From Haloplanus vescus (GTDB taxonomy: Archaea > Halobacteriota > Halobacteria > Halobacteriales > Haloferacaceae): a stretch of 64,000 nt of DNA. The notes beneath the pieces are model-generated. The model ran no database searches. It was not told where the DNA came from and was given only the letters and a program-made list of their open reading frames with translations. A program made the position numbers and the translations under genes. Shown piece after piece: positions 1 to 7,941 of the stretch (position 1 is the stretch's first letter; each line of letters begins with the position of its first letter). The stretch covers positions 722,398 to 786,397 of the forward strand of contig NZ_FNQT01000001.1 in NCBI RefSeq assembly GCF_900107665.1, given 5' to 3'.

Positions 1-999
1 GTGGACGACTTCGGGGTACTCCCAGTCGAAGTAGTCATAGACGAACTGCTGGCGCTTGGCGGAGTCCTGGAGGTCGATGCCGCGGATGATGTGGGTGACG
101 CCCGTGAGGTGGTCGTCGACGCCCGACTGGAAGTCGAGCATGGGCCAACAGCGGTAGTCGGCGGCCTCGGGTCGCGGGTGCGCGCGGTCGATCATCCGGA
201 AGGCGACCCAGTCACGGAGCGCGGGGTTCTTGTGCGTGATGTCGGTGCGAACGCGGAGGACCATCTCGCCCGCGGAGTAGTCGCCGTCGATCATCGCCTC
301 GAACTCCTCGCGTGTCGTCTCGGCGTCCTTCTCGCGGTGGGGACAGGCCTCGCCCGCGTTCTTCAGGTCGGAGAACTCGCCCTGCGGACAGGAGCAGGTG
401 TACGCGCCGCCGATGTCGATGAGTTCGCGCGCGTGGTCGTAGTAGGTTTCGAGGCGGTCGCTCGCGCGAATCACCTCGTCGGGTTCGAAGCCGAGATACT
501 CGATGGCGTCGAGGATGGCGTCGTAGGCGTCGAGGTCCGGCCGCTTCGTCTCGGGGTCGGTGTCGTCGAACCGGCAGATGAAGCGCCCGTCGTAGCGGTC
601 CTTGTACGTCCCGATGACTGCGGGCATCCGGGCGTGGCCGAGGTGCCACGGGCCGTTGGGGTTCGGCGCCGCCCGCATCACCACGCCGTCGTCGACGTTC
701 GACAGGTCGGGGAGGGTGTGTTCGTCTTCCTCGTCCTCGGCTTCGATTTCGGCCAGTTCCTCGGGCGCGAGTTCTTCGAGTTCTGCTCGGCGCTCGTCGG
801 CCGAGAGGCCGTTCACCTCGCTCACGACGCCCCCGACGATGCCGGGAATATCGTCGCTATGCTCTCGGAACTCGGGGTTGTCGCCCATCAGCGGTCCCAT
901 GACCGCACCGACCTCGGCGTCGCTGTCGTACTTCACCGCGTTGAGGAGCGCGTGCGTTCGCGCCGCACGCTCGACGCGCTCGCGCAGTTCGGAATCCAT
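1..999 (-). CDS. gltX: glutamyl-tRNA synthetase, N-terminal part (runs off window edge)
   Basis: This is a class I aminoacyl-tRNA synthetase that charges tRNA with glutamate in the cytoplasm. The 333 codons visible start at an ATG at 999 and stay open to the window edge. A family-specific acidic N-terminal extension of about 100 residues comes first. The Rossmann fold follows with the HIGH-type signature APNPNGPWHLGH near residues 110-121, then RFDDTDPETKRP, both typical of the archaeal/eukaryotic-type GluRS. The KMSKS-type loop and tRNA-binding barrel lie beyond base 1. A T-rich element (reverse strand TTTTTACC, about 1021-1028) sits about 26 bases upstream of the ATG, which fits a leaderless transcript. 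Archaeal GluRS is usually non-discriminating and also feeds the Glu-tRNA(Gln) amidotransferase route; that is family knowledge, not visible here. Confidence 0.95.
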   Translation of the reverse strand, partial: MDSELRERVERAARTHALLNAVKYDSDAEVGAVMGPLMGDNPEFREHSDDIPGIVGGVVSEVNGLSADERRAELEELAPEELAEIEAEDEEDEHTLPDLSNVDDGVVMRAAPNPNGPWHLGHARMPAVIGTYKDRYDGRFICRFDDTDPETKRPDLDAYDAILDAIEYLGFEPDEVIRASDRLETYYDHARELIDIGGAYTCSCPQGEFSDLKNAGEACPHREKDAETTREEFEAMIDGDYSAGEMVLRVRTDITHKNPALRDWVAFRMIDRAHPRPEAADYRCWPMLDFQSGVDDHLTGVTHIIRGIDLQDSAKRQQFVYDYFDWEYPEVVH

Positions 1000-1160
1000 T
1001 ACGCGTCCGTATCCGCCCGCGGGTAAAAACTGGCGTGGGTCGGGGTCAGGGGTAGGGGTACGGTTCGTGTTAGCATTCAACATACAAGAGCGTTTCGCGC
1101 CGGTCGATTCTGGCTTGGTCGGGGGCTTATGTGTGGCCGGGGAGACATACATGTCGGACT

Positions 1161-2600
1161 ATGGACACAGGATACGGTTCGGGCGGTGACGAGAACGCCA
1201 ATCGCACGGGCGAGGCGCCCGCGACGGTTATCGACCCGTCCGCAGAGGCGGACGAAGCGTCGGTGACGGAGTCGGGCACGGAACTGGAGCGGTCGATTGG
1301 CTTGGTCGGCGGCCTGTCGGTCGGCGTCGGGACGATGATTGGCGCTGGTATCTTCGTGTTCCCGGGGCTGGCCGCGGGTCAGGCGGGGCCGGCGGCCGCA
1401 GGGTCGTTCGCCATCGGGGCGGTCATCGCGCTCCTGGTCGCGCTGCCCGCCTCGGAACTCGCGACAGCGATGCCGCGGTCGGGCGGTGGCTACTACTTCA
1501 TCTCGCGGGCGCTCGGCGCGCTCCCCGGCGCGGTGGTGGGCATCAGCATCTGGCTGGGCCTCGTCTTCGCGACGGCGTTCTACCTCGTCGGCTTCGGCAA
1601 CTACGCCGCGGCCGTCCTCGCCGAGGCGGGCGTCTCCCTCGGGGGGAGCGGCGTCGTCGTCCCACTCGCGTTGGTGTTCGGCGTCCTCCTCACCGGACTC
1701 AACCTCTTCGGGACGGAGAACGCCGCGACGCTCCAGAACTACGTCGTCGGCCTCCTGCTGACGATTCTCGTCATCTTCCTCGGCTACGGCAGTCTCGACG
1801 CCCTCGGCGTGTTCGGGAGCGCCAGCACGCCCGAGCAGTTCATGCCCTTCGGTCCGGTTCCGATGTTCACCACCGCCGCGCTGGTGTTCACGTCGTATCT
1901 CGGCTTCGCGCAGGTGGCGACTATCGCCGGCGACATCAAGAACCCGGGCCGGAACCTGCCGGTAGCGATGGTCGGGTCGGTGCTCATCGTCGGCGTGCTC
2001 TACGTCACGACCATCTTCATCGCGACGAGCGCGTTCGGGAGCGCCGCGCTGTCGTCGTTCGGCGAGACGGCCATCGTCGAGGTGGCGCGGGCCTTCGCCG
2101 GTCGCTTCGGTGCTATCGCCATCCTGCTGGCCGGCCTGCTGGCGACAGTCTCCAGCGCGAACGCCTCGATTCTCTCCACGTCGCGGGCCGTCTTCGCGGT
2201 GAGCAAGGACGCCCTGTTGCCGACGGTGGCCAGCCGAATGAACCTGAAGTACGGCACGCCACACGTCGCGCTGGCGATGGGCGGCGGGCCGACGCTAGTC
2301 CTCGTCGCCCTCGGCGAGGTGGAGGTGCTCGCGGAAGTCGCCTCCTTCCTCCACCTCGTGATGTACGGCCTCATCTGTGTCGCGCTGGTGGTTATGCGAC
2401 GCGACGAACCCGAGTGGTACGACCCGGACTTCCGGGTGCCGGCCTACCCGCTGATCGCCATCCCCGGCGCGCTCGCCAGTTTCGGCCTCATCGCCTTCAT
2501 GCAGCGCGCCTCCCAGATAATCGGGGTCGCCATCATGCTCGCGGCCGCCGGATGGTACAAGTACTACGCGAGCGACGTGTCGCTCAAGGGGGTGCTGTAG
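1161..2600 (+). CDS. APC-family amino acid permease
   Basis: This is a membrane carrier of the amino acid-polyamine-organocation superfamily, likely a cation-coupled importer of amino acids. After an acidic N-terminal tail of about 45 residues, the first membrane helix carries the unwound TM1 motif [15 protein letters not shown]. About a dozen hydrophobic segments follow over 479 residues, the usual length. The ATG at 1161 was preferred to one at 1131 because the family alignment begins well inside either start and the upstream ten residues are basic and atypical. The next gene (universal stress protein) begins at the base after the stop, so the two are cotranscribed and very likely translationally coupled. 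In haloarchaea the same two modules are often fused, which suggests that the UspA partner regulates the permease. Substrate is not predictable from sequence. Confidence 0.9.
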   Translation: MDTGYGSGGDENANRTGEAPATVIDPSAEADEASVTESGTELERSIGLVGGLSVGVGTMIGAGIFVFPGLAAGQAGPAAAGSFAIGAVIALLVALPASELATAMPRSGGGYYFISRALGALPGAVVGISIWLGLVFATAFYLVGFGNYAAAVLAEAGVSLGGSGVVVPLALVFGVLLTGLNLFGTENAATLQNYVVGLLLTILVIFLGYGSLDALGVFGSASTPEQFMPFGPVPMFTTAALVFTSYLGFAQVATIAGDIKNPGRNLPVAMVGSVLIVGVLYVTTIFIATSAFGSAALSSFGETAIVEVARAFAGRFGAIAILLAGLLATVSSANASILSTSRAVFAVSKDALLPTVASRMNLKYGTPHVALAMGGGPTLVLVALGEVEVLAEVASFLHLVMYGLICVALVVMRRDEPEWYDPDFRVPAYPLIAIPGALASFGLIAFMQRASQIIGVAIMLAAAGWYKYYASDVSLKGVL

Positions 2601-3338
2601 ATGACTGACGACCTCACCATCCGAGAACCGCCGAAGCTCCTCGTGCCCGTCAGAGTGCTGGAGGGAGAGACGCTGCCGGAGACGCTGGTCGACTTCCTCG
2701 CGCCCGCGGAGATAGTGGTCCTCGGCTACCACGTCCTCCCGGAACAGACGCCGACCGAACAGGCCAGCATGCAGTTCGAGGAGCGCGCACAGGCCGCCGT
2801 CGACGACGTTGCCCACGCGTTCGAGACGGCGGGGCGAACGGTCGAGACCCGCGTCGCGTTCACGCACGACCGGGACCAGACCGTCGCTCGCGTCGCGGCC
2901 GAGGTAGACGCCACGGCGACGCTGCTGCCGAATCCCGCGGGCGAAATCGAGGACGTACTGGTGGCCATCCGCGGTGCCATCGACACGGACCGCCTCGCAG
3001 ACCTGGTCGCGACGCTCGTCGGCGGGAGCGACCGCCGCGTGACCGTGTGGGGCGTGGCGCCCGACGACGGCGACTTCGACATCGAGGCCGCCGTCGCCGA
3101 CGCCCGCGAGACGCTCCGAGAGCGAGGCGTCGAGGCCGACGTACTCACGACGGAGGTGTCCGCGTCGGACCGCCCCGTCGCCGACATCGTCGAGCGCTCG
3201 AACGAGTTCGACGTCATCGTCATGGGCGAGGGCGACGCCGGCCTCTCGTCGCTGCTCTTCGGCGACGAATCCGAGCGAGTCGCCGAGGGCGCCATCGCGC
3301 CGGTGCTCATCGTTCGGGAGCGACACGACGAAGCGTAG
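2601..3338 (+). CDS. UspA-type universal stress protein, permease partner
   Basis: A soluble 245-residue protein. The N-terminal half (about 10-110) looks like a degenerate alpha/beta Usp domain. The C-terminal half (about 140-240) ends with the Usp pattern around DVIVMGEGDAGLSSLLFG followed by APVLIVRE. The ATP-binding G-x2-G-x9-G-S/T loop is imperfect. Its ATG follows the permease stop codon with no spacer. Known haloarchaeal APC-Usp fusions suggest a cytoplasmic regulatory domain for the transporter. That role is an inference from position. Confidence 0.85.
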   Translation: MTDDLTIREPPKLLVPVRVLEGETLPETLVDFLAPAEIVVLGYHVLPEQTPTEQASMQFEERAQAAVDDVAHAFETAGRTVETRVAFTHDRDQTVARVAAEVDATATLLPNPAGEIEDVLVAIRGAIDTDRLADLVATLVGGSDRRVTVWGVAPDDGDFDIEAAVADARETLRERGVEADVLTTEVSASDRPVADIVERSNEFDVIVMGEGDAGLSSLLFGDESERVAEGAIAPVLIVRERHDEA

Positions 3339-3381
3339 CCGAATCCACAAGCGGTTTGTCGGTCGGGCGGGACGGGCGCGT

Positions 3382-4104
3382 ATGAAACGCGCACGCATCG
3401 AGGTCGATGGCGAGGTGTACGCCGGCGAGTACCGCGACGGCGTCGTCGAGACTGAGGCCGGCGACTTCGTCGTCGGCGAGGACGGGTCGCTCGCGCCGCC
3501 GTGTGAACCGTCGGCGCTCTACTGTGTCGGTCGGAACTTCGCGGAGACGCTCGACCAGATGGAGTACGACGTGCCGGACCAGCCGGCCTTCTTCATCAAG
3601 CCGCCCGCGTCCATCGTCCCCCACGAAGAACCGATTCCGTACCCGACGTTCTCCGACGAGGTGACCTACGCCGGCGAACTCTGTGCCGTCATCGACGAGC
3701 GGTGTCACGACATCGAGGCGTCCGAGGCGCCCGACGTGATTCGCGGGTACACCATCATGAACGACGTGGACGCGCTGGACCAACCGGGGCGCACGGCCCG
3801 CAAGGCCTTCGACGGGTCCGGCCCGCTTGGCCCGTGGATCGAGACTGACCTCGACCCCCACGGCATCGACATGCACACCGAGATTAGCGGCGAGCGTCGA
3901 CAGGAAGCCAACACGGAGCTCATGCTTTTCGATCCGTACGAAATCGTCTCGTTCCTCTCGGAGCGGTTCACCTTCCGCCCGGGCGACGTCATCGCCTTCG
4001 GGAGCCCGGCGAATCCGGGCGTCATCGAACCCGGCGACACCGTCGAAATCACCTACGAGGGCGTCGGCACGCTTCGAAACGAAGTCGCGCCACCGGAGCA
4101 GTAA
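3382..4104 (+). CDS. fumarylacetoacetate hydrolase (FAH) family protein
   Basis: A 240-residue soluble enzyme with an N-terminal lobe of about 50 residues and the FAH fold from about residue 50. Family landmarks are CVGRNFAETLD, FFIKPPASIVPHEEPI, the acidic metal-ligand segment in TYAGELCAVI, GYTIMNDVDALDQ and GPLGPWIETDLDP. Members cleave C-C bonds in beta-diketo acids or act as decarboxylases or isomerases in aromatic degradation, using a divalent metal. The usual NDVSARD signature reads NDVDALD here. A TATA-like GCGGTTTGTCGG lies about 27 bases before the ATG. Its stop is nine bases from the stop of the convergent dehydrogenase. Exact substrate unknown. Confidence 0.85.
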   Translation: MKRARIEVDGEVYAGEYRDGVVETEAGDFVVGEDGSLAPPCEPSALYCVGRNFAETLDQMEYDVPDQPAFFIKPPASIVPHEEPIPYPTFSDEVTYAGELCAVIDERCHDIEASEAPDVIRGYTIMNDVDALDQPGRTARKAFDGSGPLGPWIETDLDPHGIDMHTEISGERRQEANTELMLFDPYEIVSFLSERFTFRPGDVIAFGSPANPGVIEPGDTVEITYEGVGTLRNEVAPPEQ

Positions 4105-4113
4105 GGGCCCGGT

Positions 4114-5067
4114 TCAGACGACCTGATTTTCGAGTTCGTCCGCGTCGCCGGCCTCGATGCGACGGAGGTTCGCTGCGAGGATGTCGGCGAGGCGGGCGTA
4201 GTACTTCGGCGTCTTCCCCGAGTTGTGGGGCGTAATCTGGACGTTCTCGAACGCCCAGAGCGGATGGTCATCGGGGAGCGGTTCGGGGTCGGTCACGTCC
4301 AGCGTCGCCCCGCGGATGTCGTCGTCGCGAAGCGCCGTCACGAGTGCGTCGGTGTCGACGACGGGCCCGCGCGCGATGTTGACGAGGAGGGCGTTGGCCC
4401 GCATCGAGGCCAGCACGTCGGCGTCGATGAGGCCGCGGGTGGTGTCGGTGAGTGGGCAGGCCAGAATTACGTACTCCGAGCGCGCGACGGCCTCGTGAAT
4501 CGAGTCGAAGCCGACCACCTCGTCGGTCGGGCCGCCCTTCGAGGGCGTGTAGCGGACGCCGATGGTGTCGACGCCGAACGCGTCGAGTCGCTCGACCAGC
4601 GCCGACCCGATGGCACCGAGGCCGACGACGGCGGCGGTGCTGTCGTAGAGTTCGCCGGCGGAGTAGGACTGCCAGTGGGCGCGTTGCTGTTGCTCCCACG
4701 CCCGGCGGAAGCGTCGCTCGTGGGCGATGAGCGACCCGATGACGTATTCGGAGATGTTGGGGCCGTGGACGCCCGCGGCGTTCGTGACGGCGACGCCCGC
4801 GTCGGCGATGGCGTCCACGTCGAGGTGGCCCGTGCCGGCGTAGGCGCAGGCGAACATCTCGAGGTCCTCGGCCGCGGCGAGGAGTTCGCTGTCGAAGTGA
4901 ACGCCCGTGGCGACGCGGGCGTGTCGAATCAACTCTCGCTCTTGGCTCGGCGTCTTGGCGACGGCGATGTCGTGGTCGGGGAGGCGGTCACGGAGACAGT
5001 CGGCGTACTGCTCCGGCGAGACACCGTGGACTTTCTGTCGCAAAACGAGTACGTCGGGGTCGGACAT
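4114..5067 (-). CDS. D-2-hydroxyacid dehydrogenase, NAD(P)-dependent
   Basis: A 317-residue cytoplasmic oxidoreductase interconverting 2-oxoacids and D-2-hydroxyacids. The nucleotide-binding motif VVGLGAIGSALVERL sits mid-protein. The catalytic Arg is in NIARGPVVDTDAL, the Glu region in DVTDPEPLPDDHPLW and the His in ITPHNSGKTPKYY. This is the full set for the formate/glycerate dehydrogenase-like family. The ATG at 5067 fits the N-terminus MSDPDVLVLRQK better than an upstream in-frame ATG at 5091, and has a TATA-like CTTTAATGG about 27 bases upstream. The gene is convergent with the FAH gene. Substrate (glyoxylate, phosphoglycerate or other) cannot be read from sequence. Confidence 0.9.
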   Translation of the reverse strand: MSDPDVLVLRQKVHGVSPEQYADCLRDRLPDHDIAVAKTPSQERELIRHARVATGVHFDSELLAAAEDLEMFACAYAGTGHLDVDAIADAGVAVTNAAGVHGPNISEYVIGSLIAHERRFRRAWEQQQRAHWQSYSAGELYDSTAAVVGLGAIGSALVERLDAFGVDTIGVRYTPSKGGPTDEVVGFDSIHEAVARSEYVILACPLTDTTRGLIDADVLASMRANALLVNIARGPVVDTDALVTALRDDDIRGATLDVTDPEPLPDDHPLWAFENVQITPHNSGKTPKYYARLADILAANLRRIEAGDADELENQVV

Positions 5068-5159
5068 GCGTGTGGATGCAGCCGCCTCCATTAAAGAGGC
5101 AACGAGGTCGGCCGGTCCGTTCCGGGCGATTAATACCCCCGCCCGTTCGGACGTAGAGT

Positions 5160-6527
5160 ATGGAACACGTGGACGTAGCCGTGGTCGGTGGCGGCCCCGC
5201 CGGGTCGGCGGCGGCCCACGCGGCCGCCGAAGCGGGCGCGTCCGCCCTCGTCTTCGAGAAGGGCGTCCCCCGAGCGGACCGCGACGGCCTCGGCCCGGAC
5301 TCCACCGACGCCGCGGGCATCCTCGACTACTGGGTCGACATCATGGGCATCCACCCCGACGAGTTCCCCGACGGAATCCTGCTGTCGGAACTCGACCGAG
5401 CGACGTTCGTCGGCCCGACCGAATCCTGTGTCCTCCGGAGTACGGGCATCGACTCCTCCTACGACACGTTCGGCTACACCTTCGACCGCGCGGCGTTCGA
5501 CGATTGGCTCCGCGAACGCGCCGAAGGCGTCGGCGCCGACTACCACCTCGGCGTGACGGTGAAAGACGTCGAGACCGACCTCGGGAGCGACCCGCGTCAC
5601 ACCCTTCGCTTCGCGGACCGCGACCCCGTCGGCGCCGACTTCCTCGTCCTCGCCGACGGCCCGCAGCGAACTGTGACCAACCGCGTGCTGGACCGATATC
5701 TCGCTTCGCCCGTCACCGACCACCTCGGCACGACGACGGCGAACCACATCGCCTACCAAGAGCACCGCCGACTGCCCGCCGAACTCGCCGAGGAACTCCG
5801 CGGGTCGATTACCTTCTGGTGGGGACACATCCCCGGCCACACCGCCTACCCGTGGATTTTCCCGAACGACGACAACGTGGCCCGAATCGGGTTGACGATG
5901 CCCATCGGTCTCGACCTGTCGTCGGTCGACGACCGGGAGTCCTACGCGCTTCTCCGGCCCGACGACGACACCGTTCCGAGCGGTGGCGAGTATCTCCGCC
6001 GACTGCTCGAACACGAGTACGGCGACGAGTACGACGTGCCCGAGGACTTCCCCCTCGTCGAGGAGCGCGGGAAATCCAGCGGGACGGAGACGTACCCCAT
6101 CTCCTCGACGCGCCCGGTCGACTCCCCGGTCGACGCCGGCATCGCGGTCACCGGCGGCGCGATGGGCACCACGTCGGCGTTCCACGAGGGCGGCGACCAC
6201 GTCGCCGTCCGCACCGGTGCCATCGCTGGCGAACTCGCCGCGCGGGGCGACCTCTCGACGTACAACGACCGCTGGAAAGACGCCATCGGCGACGAAATCC
6301 TGCGCAACGTCACCATGGCCGACATGGTGCAGGACTACGGCCCGGACGACTGGGACGACATCTTCCGAACCGGGCGAAAGATGCTCGCCGACGAAGGCGG
6401 GTATCAGATGTTCGAACAGAAGTTCAGCGCCGGACTCGACGCCGCCAAACTCCTCCTCAGATATCGGTGGGGTAAGTACCGCAACCGCGAGTTCGTGAGC
6501 ATCCACGAGTCGGACTACGTCTACTGA
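5160..6527 (+). CDS. geranylgeranyl reductase family FAD-dependent oxidoreductase
   Basis: A flavoprotein of the digeranylgeranylglycerophospholipid reductase/FixC type. Such enzymes saturate the isoprenoid chains of archaeal membrane lipids or of quinone tails. The 455 residues begin with the FAD-binding beta-alpha-beta motif VAVVGGGPAGSAAAHAA. A second FAD contact follows around GIAVTGGAMGTTSAFHEGG, where the usual GD is replaced by GG. At 455 residues it is somewhat longer than the second homologue at 54420-55658. A TATA-like GATTAATACC lies about 27 bases upstream of the ATG, so the message is probably leaderless. It is divergent from the hydroxyacid dehydrogenase gene. The altered second motif may mean a different substrate. 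Confidence 0.85.
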   Translation: MEHVDVAVVGGGPAGSAAAHAAAEAGASALVFEKGVPRADRDGLGPDSTDAAGILDYWVDIMGIHPDEFPDGILLSELDRATFVGPTESCVLRSTGIDSSYDTFGYTFDRAAFDDWLRERAEGVGADYHLGVTVKDVETDLGSDPRHTLRFADRDPVGADFLVLADGPQRTVTNRVLDRYLASPVTDHLGTTTANHIAYQEHRRLPAELAEELRGSITFWWGHIPGHTAYPWIFPNDDNVARIGLTMPIGLDLSSVDDRESYALLRPDDDTVPSGGEYLRRLLEHEYGDEYDVPEDFPLVEERGKSSGTETYPISSTRPVDSPVDAGIAVTGGAMGTTSAFHEGGDHVAVRTGAIAGELAARGDLSTYNDRWKDAIGDEILRNVTMADMVQDYGPDDWDDIFRTGRKMLADEGGYQMFEQKFSAGLDAAKLLLRYRWGKYRNREFVSIHESDYVY

Positions 6528-6547
6528 CGCCGTCACGCAGGCGACCC

Positions 6548-6562
6548 GCAAGGCGTTAACCC
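6548..6562 (+). promoter_or_regulatory. TATA-like promoter element for the putative RNA
   Basis: AAGGCGTTAACCCC lies in the gap after the reductase gene. It resembles haloarchaeal TTAA-type TATA boxes. Its centre is about 22-26 bases upstream of the 5' strand of the predicted closing helix of the RNA at 6579. That spacing is what an archaeal promoter would give. Confidence 0.4.
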
Positions 6563-6578
6563 CTCCGTGTCGTAGCAC

Positions 6579-6790
6579 GGCTGCGTGCCTTTAGTCCCCG
6601 CCCGAGTACGCCCGTCAGGGCGCGATGACAGCGCGGAGAACCCGGGCACGCGACATGGGTGAATCCGGGACTCACTGACTCCGGAATAGCCAGCGGGGAG
6701 GTCTACCGACCTCCAGAACGTGACGCCGTCTCACGCATCCGACGGTCGCCCGGCACGAGGGTTAGCTAGCCGACCACGGCACGCCGCCAG
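6579..6790 (+). ncRNA. putative structured non-coding RNA, identity unknown
   Basis: About 210 bases without a credible reading frame but with nested complementarity. 6579-6589 can pair with 6778-6788 (10 of 11 positions), forming a closing helix. 6595-6601 (TCCCCGC) can pair with 6693-6699 (GCGGGGA). Internal hairpins are CGCCC-GTCA-GGGCG at 6609-6622 and GGAGGTC-TACC-GACCTCC at 6697-6714; the last competes for three bases with the second long helix. A box C-like GCGATGA (6622-6628) and a box D-like CTGA (6675-6678) occur between the helices. A TATA-like element lies at the right distance upstream and a TTTT tract follows at 6831. I do not recognise SRP RNA, RNase P RNA or tRNA in it on either strand. 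Strand is chosen from the promoter and could be wrong. Confidence 0.4.
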
Positions 6791-7059
6791 GGATGAGGCT
6801 AGACGTTAGTGTTCCGGGCGTACATCGACCTTTTACGCTGCGCGCTGGCGAAGCCAGCGCTCGGTAAACGCTCGACCAAAAGCACCCCTCGTTCCGGATG
6901 GTCACGCGTCGGCCTCGCGCTGACGTTCGTTCGCGCGAGTGAATCGACGGCGAGTCAGGAGTTTCGGACTACTCGGCGTCGACCGTTCGGCCCCGACGTG
7001 TCCACCGACCGTGAATCCTCCACCGTCCCGAGCGGACATTACGGCCAGTTTCGACGCTT
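6791..7059. other. non-coding gap with one strong hairpin
   Basis: No supported gene. 6842-6849 and 6853-6860 form a perfect 8-bp hairpin (GCGCTGGC, loop GAA). It is flanked by TTTAC and GTAAA that can extend the stem. Just outside lie ATCGACCTTTT and CTCGACCAAAA, near-repeats. The rest (6870-7059) holds only short frames rich in Arg and Ser that lack the acidic bias of real genes here. It may be the 3' region of both the putative RNA and the minus-strand gene ending at 7060. Confidence 0.5.
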
Positions 7060-7941
7060 CTACGCTCGCGTCGCGGCGTAGCGGACGGTGACGAGCGGAC
7101 AGCCACAGAGGCGAATACGCTGGTCCGCGAACACGGCGGCGTCCGCAATCCCATCGGCGTCGGGCGGGGCTGGTGCATCGGGGTCGCCCGCGGGTGCGAC
7201 GCCGAAGCGTTGGCTCGCCGGAAGCCGAACCGCGCCGGCGTCGGTGTGAAGATACAGCCCGCCGTCGGGACAGTCCGTCGTGAGCGCCACGCCAGTACCG
7301 TGGTTCTCCATCCGGAGGACGGTGGCGAGGCTGGCGCCGGGAAGTGGGACGGCGACGTTGACGACGCGTTCCCCGTCGGCGACGTGACTGGCGTAGACGG
7401 CGACGAAGACTCCCTCGCCGTCCTCGGTGGTGCGTATCCAGAGTCGCGGGTCGTCGCGCGGGTCGGCGGCCGCCCCCACCGGCGAGAGCGCGAACAGGTC
7501 GCTCGTGACGCGTTTCGGGTCGCCGCCCGGTTCCGGGAGATTCAGCTGTTCGACCCGACTGGTCCAGCAACTCGCGAGGCGCGCACCGAGACGGAAGGGT
7601 CGGTGCCACGCCGCAGTAAGGGTCATCTCGAAGTCACTCGTTCGCTCGTAGAGCGCCCGCACGTCGGGATGGACGGCCTCGGGGTCGAATCCGGGACGCT
7701 CGTAGGCGTCGAGTGACGCCATCTCGCCGGCGACGCGCTCGCCGCGGAGTCCGTGTCGGTCGGGCCAGTCCGGGCCGACGCGAGCGTTGCCGTGATGGGG
7801 CGAGAGGGGCACGTCGCGCGCCCCCGCGACGGCCCATCCGAGGGCGGCGGCGCAAGTGACGATACCGACGAGTCGAGCGTTCGAACCGCGGAGCACGGTC
7901 GGCGTAGGGCGCGCGTGACCGTAAGCGTCCGGCCGCGTCAC
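7060..7941 (-). CDS. conserved-looking protein of unknown function, one membrane anchor
   Basis: I do not recognise this 293-residue protein. One hydrophobic segment (LVGIVTCAAALGWAVAG, about residues 23-39) suggests a signal anchor. The rest is a soluble, probably extracellular domain of mixed strands with a conserved-looking core around RLWIRTTEDGEGVFVAVY and two nearby cysteines late in the chain (LCGC). It starts with GTG, and that codon overlaps the TGA of the upstream PQQ-propeller gene in a GTGA overlap (7938-7941). The pair must therefore be translationally coupled. A joint role at the cell surface is inferred from this coupling and from the Tat signal on the partner. Confidence 0.7.
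   Translation of the reverse strand: MTRPDAYGHARPTPTVLRGSNARLVGIVTCAAALGWAVAGARDVPLSPHHGNARVGPDWPDRHGLRGERVAGEMASLDAYERPGFDPEAVHPDVRALYERTSDFEMTLTAAWHRPFRLGARLASCWTSRVEQLNLPEPGGDPKRVTSDLFALSPVGAAADPRDDPRLWIRTTEDGEGVFVAVYASHVADGERVVNVAVPLPGASLATVLRMENHGTGVALTTDCPDGGLYLHTDAGAVRLPASQRFGVAPAGDPDAPAPPDADGIADAAVFADQRIRLCGCPLVTVRYAATRA

Noticed and set aside
6671-6695. Resemblance to the SRP RNA tip (ACTCCGGAATAGCCAGC)
   Set aside because: The bases around GGAA cannot pair, the total length is too short, and the conserved archaeal SRP 5' and 3' ends are missing.
6636-6715. Resemblance to a cobalamin riboswitch (GGTGAATCCGGGAC, AGCCAGCGGGGAGG)
   Set aside because: The CCACTG-type B12 core is not there, the next gene is on the opposite strand, and such riboswitches are hardly known in archaea.
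6809-7081. A 90-codon plus-strand ORF
   Set aside because: It is basic (many Arg and Ser) in a genome of acidic proteins, has no homology I can see, and begins inside the 3' flank of the putative RNA.
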